Below are positions 32,700 through 44,029 of a stretch of DNA of 64,000 bases, in pieces. The stretch spans positions 256,472 through 320,471 of the forward strand of contig VDFB02195886.1 of NCBI GenBank assembly GCA_007258455.2. The letters are read 5' to 3'. Origin of the DNA: Sequoia sempervirens (taxonomy: Eukaryota > Streptophyta > Pinopsida > Cupressales > Cupressaceae). The position numbers and the translations under genes are program-made. A model generated the notes under the pieces. That model did not search any database. It was not told the origin of the DNA and worked only from the letters and a program-made list of their open reading frames with translations. Within the stretch, counting starts at the first letter, position 1; each line of letters starts with the position of its first letter.

Positions 32700-35470
32700 G
32701 ACATAGCAGACAAAGTGTTTTTGAGTTTGTTTTCAATTGTGAATTTTTGCAATACAAGCACAAATCCTAAGGTTGGAAAGGACAATATCTGCTAGATTCC
32801 ACGTGGGTTTCCCCAACCACATATTCTTAGTGTGTGAATCTAGAAGCTTGGTCGCATGGGCTCCCCCTTACAGTGCACTCACTTCTTAGGCCAACCAAGC
32901 TTCCAACCCCCATGAAACTCCCATGGTAGATTGATCACCTCTTCTAAAAAATGTGAAGATGTGGATTCCTTCACACCAATCGGTGTTGCGCTAGCAAATA
33001 GAAGGTTGTTGGCTACTACACAAAGGTGTTTAATTCAGGACCCCCGTTCGAGTGGCCATACATGGGGCGCAAGATTAATCTTCGTTTAAGAGGAACTCTG
33101 GCCTGAAGAGGTTACGCTCAACAGGGTTTTGGGGAGTACTACTTGGTTTGTATGACACGTCTACACTCGTAATCCTAAGATTTCCATTAGGATTCACATT
33201 TATATAGCGGTCGGGGGTAGCTCGGCCAAAGAGCTCCATTGCCAGTTTGAGTCACCTTGGGGTGAGTACTTTTTCCCACCAAGGAAGGCCCAAGTTCTAG
33301 AGTCAATAACCGTTTCTCTTGCACCCAAGATCGCACAAGTGCGCAAGGGGAGAGGATACTTCAATTATTGAATCAGGGTGACATAAAATAGATGGGTCTA
33401 GTTTCTGATTACCAAGTTTTGCACAAGGTGAGATCATATTCCCTACCATCTCAAGCACAACAAATAGTGTTCATTCACCCCCTAGTTAGATCTACATGAG
33501 AGAAGACAACTGTTCATTTTTAATGCACCAATTGAAGTGTTTTCTAATCTAAAAGAAAATTGGTTTCAAAATCATGTCTTTGACGAACATCCTACATCAA
33601 AATCTCATTATTAGTTTCATGTCTCCTTTCTTTGACAAGCGTATGTTTTGATTTTCAATTCTTTGCCAAATGAACCTAGCAAAAGAAACCAGATTAACAA
33701 AATTAGTCACAAAACCAAAACTTAACCAAAATGAAAACTAACATAAATCCTAATGACATTAATTCAATCTAAATCTAAATCTAAATTACTTCTAAATTAA
33801 ATTAAAATCTAAATTTAATTTAATTCTAACTTTAAAATCCACACTAAAAGAAAAGAAATCCAAAACTAAAATCTAAACTATATTAGTTAAAATTAAACTA
33901 AATTAAATGAGTAACTAAAAATCTAGACTAAATTAAAAATACTCTAACTAAATGAGAAATTAGAGACTGAATTAAATCTAAATTAAAAGGCTAAGAATGT
34001 AAATTAAATAGTAAATCTAAAAAATTAAAAATCTAAATTAAATTAGAAACTAAAACTCTAAACTAAATTAAAAATTAGTCTAAGTTAATTAAAACTAATC
34101 TAAATTAATCTAAGCCTTAAAATTAATCTAGTTCTAAAAATTAATGTAAATTAAAAAATTAATCTAAACTAGATTAAATTAAATTAAATCCGAAATAAAT
34201 CTATATTAAATCTACATTATAAAATAAAACTAAATTTAAAAAGATTAAAATTAGAAAAAGCAAAATCTAATTTAGAAAAAGCTATTAAAATTTAAAAGCT
34301 AAATCTAATTAAAAAAATTAAAAGCTAACTCATTAAAAGTTAAAAGCTAAAAACTAAAATCTAATTTAAATGTTGAAAACTAACTGTATGGTCCCATGGG
34401 GTGGCTTGGGCTTCTATTTTCATGGATCAAGCGGTCCCATGGAGCAAACAAAATTATGCTACAGGATTAATTGGAATCTCCTCCTCAAAAATAGCAGCCC
34501 CTACCTTTTAGGACTACAAATTTCAACGGGTGAAATTGAGGTGGGGCTAGAAATTGCCCCTACAGCTTAGGAATTTTTAAGGAATTTTTTCTGCCACTTG
34601 TCTATCACTTTGAATTTTAAATTCCTAAGAAAAACTAAAAAATGAGAAATTTTTTATTTGTTTATTAATTTTTATCAAATTACTCCACTTCGTCCCTTGA
34701 TTTTTGGAGCTCAAACTTTTAAGCTGAATTGCAAAATTGAATTCATGGGACCACCATCTTTAAAATATTCCTAAAAAATCTTAGCAACACTGCTGAAATT
34801 TTTTAGGAAGCCCCCCTCCATGGGACCGTACCCTAAAATCCTAAAAAATCTTAGCAGCACTGCTGAAATTTTTTAGGAAGCCCCCCTCCATGGGACCGTA
34901 CCCTAAAAATCTAATTTAAATGTTAAAAACTAAAAATCTAATTTAATTGTTAAAACTAAAAACTGACACTTAAAATTAAATTGTTGGATAAAATGCTCTA
35001 AGGTGTTATTCATTATTCAAAGATTCAAATCAAAGATTTGTGCTACAAGCTCATAAATTGTTGAAAATTGAATCATGCAAGTGATACATTTTTAAATTAT
35101 GCCAATATTTTTTTATTTTATTTTTTCATTTTTTTTTGTTTTTGCTTTTGTTTGAATTAAAGTTTTTATTGCATTTTGAAATGCTTTCACAATGTAACTT
35201 GCTGCAAAGAAATTGATATCATATTTTTCCTTTCAACTACAAAATGAAACAATGTATATCATATCAGATCTGGAGTTGTTGATCCCGCAAAATATATATC
35301 ATATTCAGATGTGAATAAATTGAGATGCTATAGATGTGAAGAAATCGATGCTCTGCAAAATGTAGATCATATCAAATGCAAAGAAATTGATGCAAAATGT
35401 AGATCATATCAGATTTGTCTTTCAATTTTTTTGCAGATCAATGTGTATGCAAAAAGTGAAAATATTCATC
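32700..35470 (-). other. Leader of the LARD-like element with low-complexity tract
   Basis: Between the PBS and the ORF lie about 2.8 kb without a coding frame. The part at 32,740-33,480 is of normal complexity. From 33,690 to 34,370 and again 34,905-34,985 the + strand is an almost G-free tract built from AAATCTAAATTAAA-like words. A stretch with GTCCCATGG-type words (34,370-34,570) lies in the middle, and a 70-bp duplication is at 34,770-34,909. Confidence 0.55.
34770..34909. repeat. 70-bp tandem duplication, nearly identical
   Basis: CCTAAAAAATCTTAGCAACA... at 34,770 is repeated from 34,840 with one clear substitution (AACA to AGCA). Both contain CCCCCCTCCATGGGACCGTA. This is a local recent duplication in the leader of the LTR element. 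Confidence 0.9.
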
Positions 35471-35476
35471 CAAGTG

Positions 35477-35494
35477 TTCGCGTCGAGTTCACCA
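35477..35494 (-). other. Primer-binding site of the LARD-like element
   Basis: Read on -, TGGTGAACTCGACGCGAA begins two bases after the LTR end (…CATTAAACA). The TGG start pairs with a tRNA CCA end. I did not assign the tRNA. This supports minus orientation together with the polypurine tract. Confidence 0.65.
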
Positions 35495-35496
35495 TT

Positions 35497-36312
35497 TGTT
35501 TAATGCTGAAAACTGAAGAAGCTAAATGATTTAATCTATAAATTCAAATCAAAATGTCAGCATATCATCAATAAAACCCTTCCAAATGAATACAAATGCA
35601 AAATGCAAACTAAACTATGCAAAACTAAAATAAATGCATTCAAAGGAAAATCAGCTCCATTGTTTTCCTATTTCACCATGATTCTTGATTTATGCATTTG
35701 ATGCTCTCAGATTTTTATGAGCACAAGTGCAACAAAAAGCTGTGATGAGTGGAAGAGAGATTGAAATTGAATTTTTAAATAAAAATGTGTATCCCCAAAA
35801 AGTGAGAAGGAGGAGGTTTTTATAGATGAATGCATAATGTGAAAATGAGAAATGAGAAATGAGTGGAGTGATTTATGCCATGATTCATGTTTGGAAGCTC
35901 AAATTGTGCAATTTTGAGCTAATTCCATGGAAATTGATTTATGAATTTAATGTGCAATTTTAAGCTAATTTCATGGAATTTGATTTATGAATTTTAAATT
36001 ATTTAATGAAATATGGATGCATTTTAATGATTAACGCAAATGAATAATCATGCAAATAGTCAAAGTGAAATGATTTATGTAAATGGATGAATATGAAATG
36101 ATTTATGGATATGTTAATGATTAATGAAACAATAAATATTTATAAAATGAATTAATGAAATATGCATTTGGATAAATAATGGATAAATGACTAAATGGTT
36201 ATGTAAATGGATTATGGTTATGAGTAAATGCTTATAATATTTTAATGGTTTTATGGAGATATGATTATGCAATGGATAAAAATGATTAAGAGGACATTTT
36301 TATGCATCTACA
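35497..36312 (-). repeat. 5' LTR of the LARD-like element (intact, 816 bp)
   Basis: On + it runs from TGTTTAATGC to TGCATCTACA, the same ends as 25,542-28,140. Differences from the other LTR are scattered single bases plus one GAGAAAT duplication near 35,850. It is the 5' LTR because the PBS lies next to it. Confidence 0.85.
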
Positions 36313-36317
36313 ATGAG
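36313..36317. repeat. Target-site duplication ATGAG (right)
   Basis: Partner of 25,537-25,541. Confidence 0.85.
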
Positions 36318-36851
36318 AACACAAAGATAATTTGGAAAATGATATCAGAGTAAAACATTAGCATTTTTCTTCCTGATGAACATTATGATTTGAAAATGCT
36401 GACAAACATGTATTTTTCCATTTATTAAGAAAAAATAGAATTTGGTCATAGAATCTACCACAACATTATTATGAAGAACTAAACCCAAAATAGTTTCTTT
36501 CCAACATAAACCATGATAAAAAAAAAAGTAGGAATATTATTGAAATTCTTTTTTTTGTTCATATACAATCCTAAAAATATGTTTCAAACTTTCATTGTGT
36601 TGACAAAATGGGGATATAACTAGGTGAACCATCACAACTTTCAACCTGTCACCCACAGGTAATTTGAAGTGTAAGACTTTCCAAGTCAAAATTTGAATAT
36701 TAGCCTTAGCTTTAGACCTCCAAACTTGAGCACTCAATTTCTTCTGTCTTTTCTTGGAACCTACATTTCCATATTTGGTTCAATCTTGATTTAAGGATAT
36801 AATTGATAGGAGACTTAACTAAACCTTTTTTAAAGGAAAGAAAACAAACTA

Positions 36852-36973
36852 ATACATAGACAACCACAATCAATCCTTGAAGAAATTACAATCTAAAGTA
36901 GTGGAAAGCTTCATACATAGACAACCACAATCAATCCTTGAAGAAATTACAATCTAAAGTAGTGGAAAGCTTC
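36852..36973. repeat. Perfect 61-bp tandem duplication inside LINE-B
   Basis: ATACATAGACAACCACAATC... at 36,852-36,912 is repeated without change at 36,913-36,973. It lies between the zf-RVT region and the upstream part of LINE-B. Perfect identity implies recent origin or an assembly duplication. Confidence 0.9.
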
Positions 36974-38118
36974 ATAACTAAGTCCACACAAACCAGTGAC
37001 TTAAGAAAAATAAAAAATCCTTCAAACATATTGTTTAAACTAAAAGTGTTCTTAAAGCTTTGTCAAGTAGCCCAATCCAAGGTATTAAAATCTCACATGC
37101 CCTCAAATTATCAAGCCCCTTTATTAAATAAATAATAAGCTTTCCTTGGAAAAGAGACAACAAGTGGTTAACCTTGATATTGAACCCGTATGTTCCACAA
37201 AATAGGCAAAGACCCAAGGTTGAAATCATGTTGTGAGGAAGAAATTTTCTAGTTTAAGAATTTGTAAATGTACTACCAAGCCTTCTAAATGAAATGTAAA
37301 GGAAATGAATTTCTTTTAAGTGAAAGATAGGAGCAAGCAAAATGTTATCTAACCATCTAATAGATTTCCATTTCCCTTTGATAGTAGTAAGAACAATGTG
37401 TTGATGAACCATATTTTTCCATGGCTCTTCTCTTGTAATGACTCTAAATATCCATTTCACTAACAAACAAACCCCTTGTGTTTTGGGATTGAATAGGCCC
37501 AATCCACCTTTAGCTTTTGGTTGAATATAATGTAACTAGGAAGTGGAATTAAAACTAGCATTACCATTCTAGTTAGACTACAAAAAATGGTGAATGATTT
37601 TATTTAAGTCTTCATAACATTTATTATAGGGCATCTAACAAGATGAGTAATACAAATGAGAAGTCAAAAATATATCATTCACAACTTGAATCTTGCTAAC
37701 TAATGACAAAAAATTGTTCCCCCAAGTACAAAGTATTTTTCAACCAAGTAGTGGGGGACCAATTCTACATATTAGAAAGGGAAACACCCAACCCAAAAGG
37801 GATACCCAGGTAATGAGAAATCTTCTAATGTTTGATTTTCTTTCAATCTTTAGGAATTCATTGGGGAAATAGATCCATTCAAACCATGATAAATTTAGTT
37901 TTGTGATGAGCTAACTTTGAACCAAAAACATAATAGCAAAGAATAAGGACATCCATCACAATTTTAATCTCGTTTTTGAAATTTTGAAGAAATAGCATAA
38001 TATCATCAACAAAATGTGAGTTAAGCACAATCACATTGTCTGGATTGGAAATACCCTTTATCATGTTCATTTGGTTGTACTTTTTTTAGGAGATAATATA
38101 TCGACATACCAATAATTA

Positions 38119-39555
38119 GTGTATGAGAACATGTATAAATTTGGATACATAATCTATTACACACATTCTTGTATAAATTTATCCCTTCATTTGTATGCAA
38201 ACATATCCCAAATATATTGCACACATTCTTATACACATGTCCCCTTACTTCATTTATATGTACACATATCCCAACACAATCTCCCTATCCTTACATTTAT
38301 TACACTTACACATGCACATATTTTAGTGTACTTTCACCCACCTTGATCTAGCCCTTTGTCGGTCTTGAGTCATGTCTAGAATTAAAGGCATCAACCCTAT
38401 ACCCTCAGACTTAACCCTTTTAAATTTAACTAAATTTTTTCAATCCTTTCCTATCACGGGTTGACTAAACATAAATTTATATAATGTATTGTTATATTTA
38501 TATTTAAAGGTATTTAATGCATTCATTTTACACATTCAAAGTGTTTCCACATCTTCCAACCTATATTTGCATATCATTCACATCACAACACTTCAATTTG
38601 TGTAATAAAAGGAATGTGCATCTACATGAGTATTATAAGAGTAGTGCATATCTAAAGAGTGTTGTTTTCAATATTATACACATATTTATATAAGTTGGCC
38701 TAAGAGAATGTGTACCCTAGCAACATAATGATAGCCCTTTCAATCTATTTCTAGATATTATGAATCTTTGAATAGAAAAATAAGGTTGAAGAAGTATAGG
38801 AAAACTAGGCATGCAAATAGCAATGTCGAACAGATTGTCAAATCAAATATATAGACATGACATTTGTGTAAGCACAAACTTAACCTTGATCCGTAAACTC
38901 GACCCCACAAAGAGTAAACAAAACATGCTAACCTTTAACACCACATCAAACTATGTTCACTCTTCTACTATATAACTAAATACCAAATTTACTATATTTG
39001 TCATCTATATTTAACATTTATTATTTGAGAACACATTAACTCACAAATTACACATTAAATTAATCTAGATTAATTGTACTTACAATTACATGTTATTAAA
39101 TTAGCTTAAAATCTTTTTATTTTTAAAATTCCTTTACAATTTAAAGAAAACATCATTTTAAAACAAAAAAATACAACAAAAATAATTTATAATTTTTATT
39201 CAAAATTAAAGTTGTGAAAAAGTATATAGAAGTATAGTTCATTTATAAATCTCAACTCATTTTTTTTATTTATTTAAAACAATTTATATTAGTAAATACA
39301 AATTAACCTAAATTATTAGAATTAGGATCATTATATTTGGAAAAATGTAGCCTTTAAATCATTTTTCTTTCAAATATTTTTTGATAGACACTTCTATAGA
39401 TTAAGCATTTTGACTTTTTTTTTTGGTCAAAAATACTTATTTTAAAAACTTAACCAATAAATGTAGCATTCAAATGTCAATACTTAAATAACATATATTA
39501 TACCAAAGCTTCTAAATATGTAATAAATCACTCACCAACTATGATTTAATATGGA
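38119..39555. other. AT-rich DNA with a weak 58-bp duplication
   Basis: No gene or transposon domain is visible. Near 38,160-38,280 the phrase ACACATTCTT...TTCATTT.TATG..AACATATCCCA occurs twice at about 58-bp spacing. The rest is unique AT-rich sequence. Confidence 0.45.
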
Positions 39556-39900
39556 CAATATTTCTTCTTCTTCTTCTTTTTATTGAACAAAGCAAAAGAA
39601 TTACAAGAATAGAGCTACCTGAAACCCAAACTAGCCAAAAAACCAGCCAAACTAAACAAAACCAGACTTACAAAATCCGAGTGACATTAGCATAGGTTGT
39701 ACAAGGCATCAACCATAAGATACAATCACAAATAGACAAATACAAATTACAAAAGTTGTATAACATTTTTACATTGCTCAATCTTATTGTCCAGCTAAAC
39801 TTCACTATCTGCTCTTTAATTTGTTGCAACCTTTGTTTAGCCCACTCATCCTTCTTACATATAACCCGAATCTGCGAGAAAAGAACAACCACCTAAAATA
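39556..39900 (-). mobile_element. LINE 3' end fragment (LINE-C)
   Basis: Read on -, a short coding piece (ICKKDEWAKQRLQQIKEQIV, FSW) resembles the extreme C-terminus of plant LINE ORF2. It is followed by about 250 bp of T/G-rich 3' UTR ending GCTTTGTTCAATAAAAAGAA and a (GAA)n tail at about 39,558-39,575. Size and layout fit a heavily 5'-truncated LINE copy. Confidence 0.55.
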
Positions 39901-41640
39901 TATGCCAGAGTAAAGTTGTAAAGTCTCAACAACCTGAAAAAAGTTACTAGAAAACCTTTCTTACTTTGACATGTACTATATATATGAACAACCATTTCTA
40001 CTTTGACATCTATTATAGAAATAAATTATAATCCCTAATAAATTTACAACATATTTCAAAAAATATATATCTTTACTTTATTTATTATAAACTATTTTAT
40101 TTACTATATATTCAATTGATTTTAGAGTTATATTCTTTATATTAAAAAAATAAATATAGACTCTAAATCATTTTTTCCAACTATTATTTCAGAATCACGT
40201 GCTTCTTGCCAACTATCACTGTAAACACTATAAATTAAACCTTTGGGCATAATAATTTTATCACATATACTCAATATTTTAAAAAGGTAAATGAGAAAAT
40301 TAATAAATACATGGAACATTCAAATGTCAATGCTTAGGTAATCTAATAAACTGTCTTGTGTCGGTGAAGTCCCTTTCTAAACATATCGTATGTCACATTT
40401 TAATTTGTAATTATTTGTATTTTTTGGCCCCACATTTAGCTGAAGGAATAAAATTTGGTAGTAGCTAAAGTTGGAGGGCTGTTTGTAGGTGAATGGTTAA
40501 ATGTTGGTGGCCATTCTCTTAGCTAACAACAATATCAGCTGTGAATGATTTCGTTGACCTAATTAAGCTTTTAAAGTTATATAAATTTGTATTATTTTAA
40601 TTGATAAATTTTTAATCTTTTTAAATTAAAAATTGTACTTTTTAAATTAATTTTTAAAAAGTTTGTGTATATTTTATTTGATAAAGTTTTTAATCTTTTT
40701 CAATGAAAACAATTTTTTTTATTTAATTGTCTTTAATAAGGTGAGAATAGCTTTCATTAAATGATTAATTTATCTAATATTAAAATATTTATTTTGTGAA
40801 ATTCAAATCAATTGAATACTTTTATTTTTTACAAATATATAATTGTATTTTTTTTTAATGTAAAATTTGATTTACTTATTTAATAAGAATTTTTTAATTA
40901 TTTTTTATGTATATAGTTTATTATATTTTTATATTTTTTATAAAGTATTATATATTTGTGAAAGTTTAAAGAATAGTATAAGAAATATAATTATAAGAGA
41001 TAAAAGTTGGCATTTTATACTTATACTTTCATTTGATATTATGTTGGGAAATATCATAAACAAATTGTTATTATATTTAATGTAGAGATTAATTTTAATC
41101 TCAAATCTTGAAGCTCTAAATATGTTTGTATTCATTGGATGATACTTTATGATCCATTATGGGACAAGGAAAAAATAATAGAATTGTAAAGTTTGAAAAA
41201 TTAATAATACACAAAAAAATGAAAAAAATATGTACTTAACAAATTAAAATGTAAAACCTAACAAAAAAGAAAACTAAAATATCCAAAATCCTCACAATAC
41301 CAAAGGAGAAGTGATACATGTTAAAAGAGGGGAACTAAAATACTCAAGACAAAAATTAAAATTAATATATATATATATATATAAAAGTGATGCAAGAATT
41401 AAATTGTAGAAGTGGAAGAGTAATTACAAGAATAATAAATGTACATGTTTGCTTGGGTTTGGAGCTTCCTTCAAAGAACAACCTTACCTTTCTTCTAAGC
41501 TTGGTTGTTGAAATCAACCTATAAAGTTTGAGAGCAATCCTTTGTCTATTTTATTTATAGTAAATTGGGTCCCTTTGCAAAAAAATGTCCTAACAAAAAG
41601 TTGAGCAAAAGGAATGGAGTAAGAAAGCCAAATTACAATA
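39901..41640. other. AT-rich DNA, no gene recognised
   Basis: Very AT-rich, with long A/T runs at 40,560-40,900. A (TA)n microsatellite of about 11 units lies at 41,361-41,383. Frames here are low-complexity and without motifs. Confidence 0.5.
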
Positions 41641-42330
41641 AACTAGAATACAAGTAAGGGTTAGTTTTGAAAGAAAAAGAAGCTCTTGGAAAGGTGGAGG
41701 TTGTCTTGAGGTTTGTGATGTTGATGCTCCCAAGCCTCTAGATGGTAATATTTTTCATATGAATAGTACTCCCAACAAGGTATAGTTTGAGTCTCTTCTA
41801 GTAAGGATACATAAGGGATGAGGTGTCACTACTAGTAGAGCCCCTAGACGTCATAAAGGTTATCCCTATAAACGAAATAGAGACAATTGTTGAGTATGGT
41901 GAGTTTATTCATTTGAAGAATACAAAGGCTATTAATTATCAAAAATAGAATTGGAAAGGTAAATCTAGAAATGAAGCATTGGGGCCTAGCAAGACCACTC
42001 CTATCATGTCACCTCTAACAAAAACTAAGCTAGTTAATGAATTTGTGTCTTACTTGTTGAATCCTATGGAAGAAAAGATAGGGGTTTTCCCTAGATATAG
42101 AGGGGATGACTCTATGGAAAATTCTTGTTTTAGAATGATGAGAAATTCAAAGAAGTTGACAAACATTAGGATGAAGTTTACAAAAGGAAAACTTGACCAA
42201 GAGGAAATCTAGGTTAGGGAAAATACCAAAGAGAACCGCTAATGGAAACTAGAGTACTCTTGAAATGAGTTGACCCAAACCCATAAGTAAAACACATTAT
42301 GAATCCCATCTCCTAAAATCTAAGAGGGCG
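41640..42330 (+). pseudogene. Possible LINE ORF1 tail and ORF2 start (LINE-D)
   Basis: An open piece at 41,979-42,212 (LVNEFVSYLLNPMEEKIGVF, then Arg/Lys/Asp-rich) resembles the polar C-terminal part of plant LINE ORF1. About 80 bases later MNPIS-NLRGRNISHKQ (with one stop) resembles the MNIISWNIRGLN start of a LINE endonuclease. The similarity is modest. A LINE endonuclease fragment on the same strand resumes at 44.03 kb, so the two may once have been joined before the material at 42.5-44.0 kb arrived. Confidence 0.35.
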
Positions 42331-42339
42331 TAATATCTC

Positions 42340-43505
42340 ACACAAGCAAGGTCTCTTTGTAATTTTAAAAGGGAGAATATGTCTTGTTTTTTGATCTTTC
42401 ATGTAGTTAATATAAGTAGATTGTTTCTTAATGAAATGTTGGGAAAGGGGTTCCTTAATGTTAAGGGGGTGTTTTCTCTATTTGAACATTTCCCTAAGGT
42501 ATTTCATTAGGAAAGAGATCACAAGATGTAAAGATTGAATTTCAACCTCAATGGTGAGTCAATCAAACCTGGATCTCAATCCTTAAGACAATAGGACAGA
42601 TCTGAAACCAAATTGAAATGATTTGCAATGCTCAAACTAAATGAACAATATGACCTAGAACATGAAATGTAAATTCCTGGAAGTATAGAAACTACAATCA
42701 TAGTTTGTAGGTAAATTTGAGAAGGGTTAGGACACATGTACCAGTCACTAAAAGTTGATTTTGAGCTCTACTAAAGGACATGTTCACCCTAGGGAAAATG
42801 GGTCCTAGTTAGGGCTTCTGAAAATACTTTTGGCAGTCCTTTGATGATGGATCTTAGGTTCCATTTTGCACAGGTTCCACTATCAAAAAATCAGAAATAA
42901 AATTTGTAATTGAGTTTTCGTCGCTTGAAAACAATGATGACAACTTATGCAACAATGCAAAATTGCTCTTCAAGATCTTCAATCCTTCTTCAACCTATAA
43001 CTTGTACATACACAAAGAGAGGGGAATTTTTTTCTGTTTGAATGGGGGTTTTCCTTATTCAAACCCCATGTTTGGTAATTAAACCTTGATAGAAAGATAA
43101 TGACAATGGAGAAGGAAATGATGAATGAACACTTGCTTGCTACAAATTCACCAAACCTTCAATGGCCTCCCTTAGAGGACTAAAGAAAAACACATCACTC
43201 CAAGGAAATTGAACTTACTTTGCTTGATCAATTTGGACATTTGATAATGCTTGGATGCTTTAGGATCAATAATGCATATTAGCCTTCACAAGATGACATG
43301 AACACACATAAGCTTGAACAAGATGATAGGATCTTGAATGCTGCAACAAATGACTAATAAATTTTCTCTTGAATGCTCTTGATAGTAATATTTGCTCATA
43401 TGAAGTCTCCAAAAAGTGTGTTTCATTTGAATTGATAAAAATACTATGTATTTATAGGTGTTTATCTAATTTCTTGAAAAAATAGATTCCAAAAGCCGAC
43501 AATTG
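42340..43505. other. Unassigned sequence between LINE fragments
   Basis: Moderately AT-rich sequence without a coding frame or recognisable repeat. The phrase 'tcctag...gggaaaatgggtcctag' recurs near 42,780 and 43,790, which hints at an old repeat, but no element could be defined. Confidence 0.35.
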
Positions 43506-43525
43506 CATATTGAATTTGAATCATT
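43506..43525. repeat. SINE target-site duplication, left (20 bp)
   Basis: CATATTGAATTTGAATCATT, identical to 43,728-43,747. Confidence 0.9.
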
Positions 43526-43727
43526 TTTTTAATTTATTTTTTAATGAGGGGAATCGGGTGTAGCACGGCCCCCCATATAACCCCCCACCGCCGGTAAAAT
43601 TTTTACCATGACCGGTAGTGCTGGCGGGACACACCAACCAGTACCACGGGAGCGCCGGAGAGTCGAACCCATGGTGGGCGCCCTGCGACAGGGAACACCT
43701 TAACCAACTGAGCTGGGACCGGCACCC
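43526..43727 (-). mobile_element. tRNA-derived SINE, minus strand, about 202 bp
   Basis: On - it starts GGGGTGCCGGTCCCAGCTCA. A polymerase III A box (CAGCTCAGTTGG, 43,715-43,704) is followed by a B box (GGTTCGACTCT, 43,669-43,659), both from a tRNA gene. The body is GC-rich, unlike the AT-rich surroundings, and contains a G-run (GGCGGTGGGGGG) and GGGGCCGTGC. The 3' end is an A-rich tail (about 43,545-43,526). Perfect 20-bp target duplications flank it. It has no coding role and would have been mobilised by a LINE. The open frame MGCRSQLSWL... on - is the SINE read as protein. I do not assign it to a named family. Confidence 0.9.
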
Positions 43728-43747
43728 CATATTGAATTTGAATCATT
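43728..43747. repeat. SINE target-site duplication, right (20 bp)
   Basis: CATATTGAATTTGAATCATT, identical to 43,506-43,525. Confidence 0.9.
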
Positions 43748-44029
43748 AAAATACTGCCAAAAACATATTAAAAATGGGTTCTAGGACTTAAAGGGGACCT
43801 ATTTTCCCTTGGGTGAATGGGTCCTAGCCCAAAAGTCTAGGACATTCACATTCCAAGGTGATTAAAATATTAATTGCATTAATTAATTATCGGTTTCCCT
43901 TTCAGAAAATGGGAATAATAAGGCTTTGGAATGCATAATTTAGCAAAATAGAAGCTTAATTAAGTCCAATAAATCAAGCGACCCAACAAAGTGTGAAATT
44001 GTAAACGGTATACAATTTCCTACACTATA

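Larger units (their letters stand above)
25542..36312 (-). mobile_element. Non-autonomous LTR retrotransposon (LARD-like), minus strand
   Basis: A complete 10.8 kb LTR element: 816-bp LTRs with TG...CA ends, ATGAG target duplications, a PBS inside the high-coordinate LTR and a polypurine tract inside the low-coordinate LTR. Both signals place its sense strand on -. The internal 7.36 kb has no reverse transcriptase, protease, integrase or RNase H in any frame I could read. It has a long leader, one decayed long ORF (32,699-30,538) and a non-coding 3' part. This matches a large retrotransposon derivative that would need another element's enzymes. The LTRs are about 96-98% alike by eye, so insertion is fairly recent. 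It sits inside LINE-B, and its own 3' LTR has been split by the 5S-derived cassette at 26,229-28,006. Confidence 0.85.
36313..38105 (-). mobile_element. LINE-B segment 1: 5'-truncated LINE with RT and zf-RVT relics
   Basis: On -, from high to low coordinate: the end of the reverse transcriptase (38,070-37,879: MIKGISNPDN, LNSHFVDDIMLF, GSKLAHHKTKFIM), then a C-terminal piece (37,502-37,254: GLFNPKTQGVCLLVKW). The zf-RVT region follows (36,780-36,537: VWRSKAKANIQILTWKVLH, SPFCQHNESLKHIF), then 3' UTR resembling LINE-A 6,700-6,900. The same order and many shared residues show it belongs to the LINE-A family. It starts abruptly inside the reverse transcriptase, the usual 5' truncation. It continues after the inserted elements at 25,541-25,505 and 24,434-24,142. 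Confidence 0.75.

Noticed and set aside
43521..43730. Open frame on - (MGCRSQLSWL..., 69 aa) and possible tRNA gene
   Set aside because: The sequence is a tRNA-derived SINE. A and B boxes are present, but it cannot fold as a full tRNA, and target duplications flank it. The protein frame is incidental.
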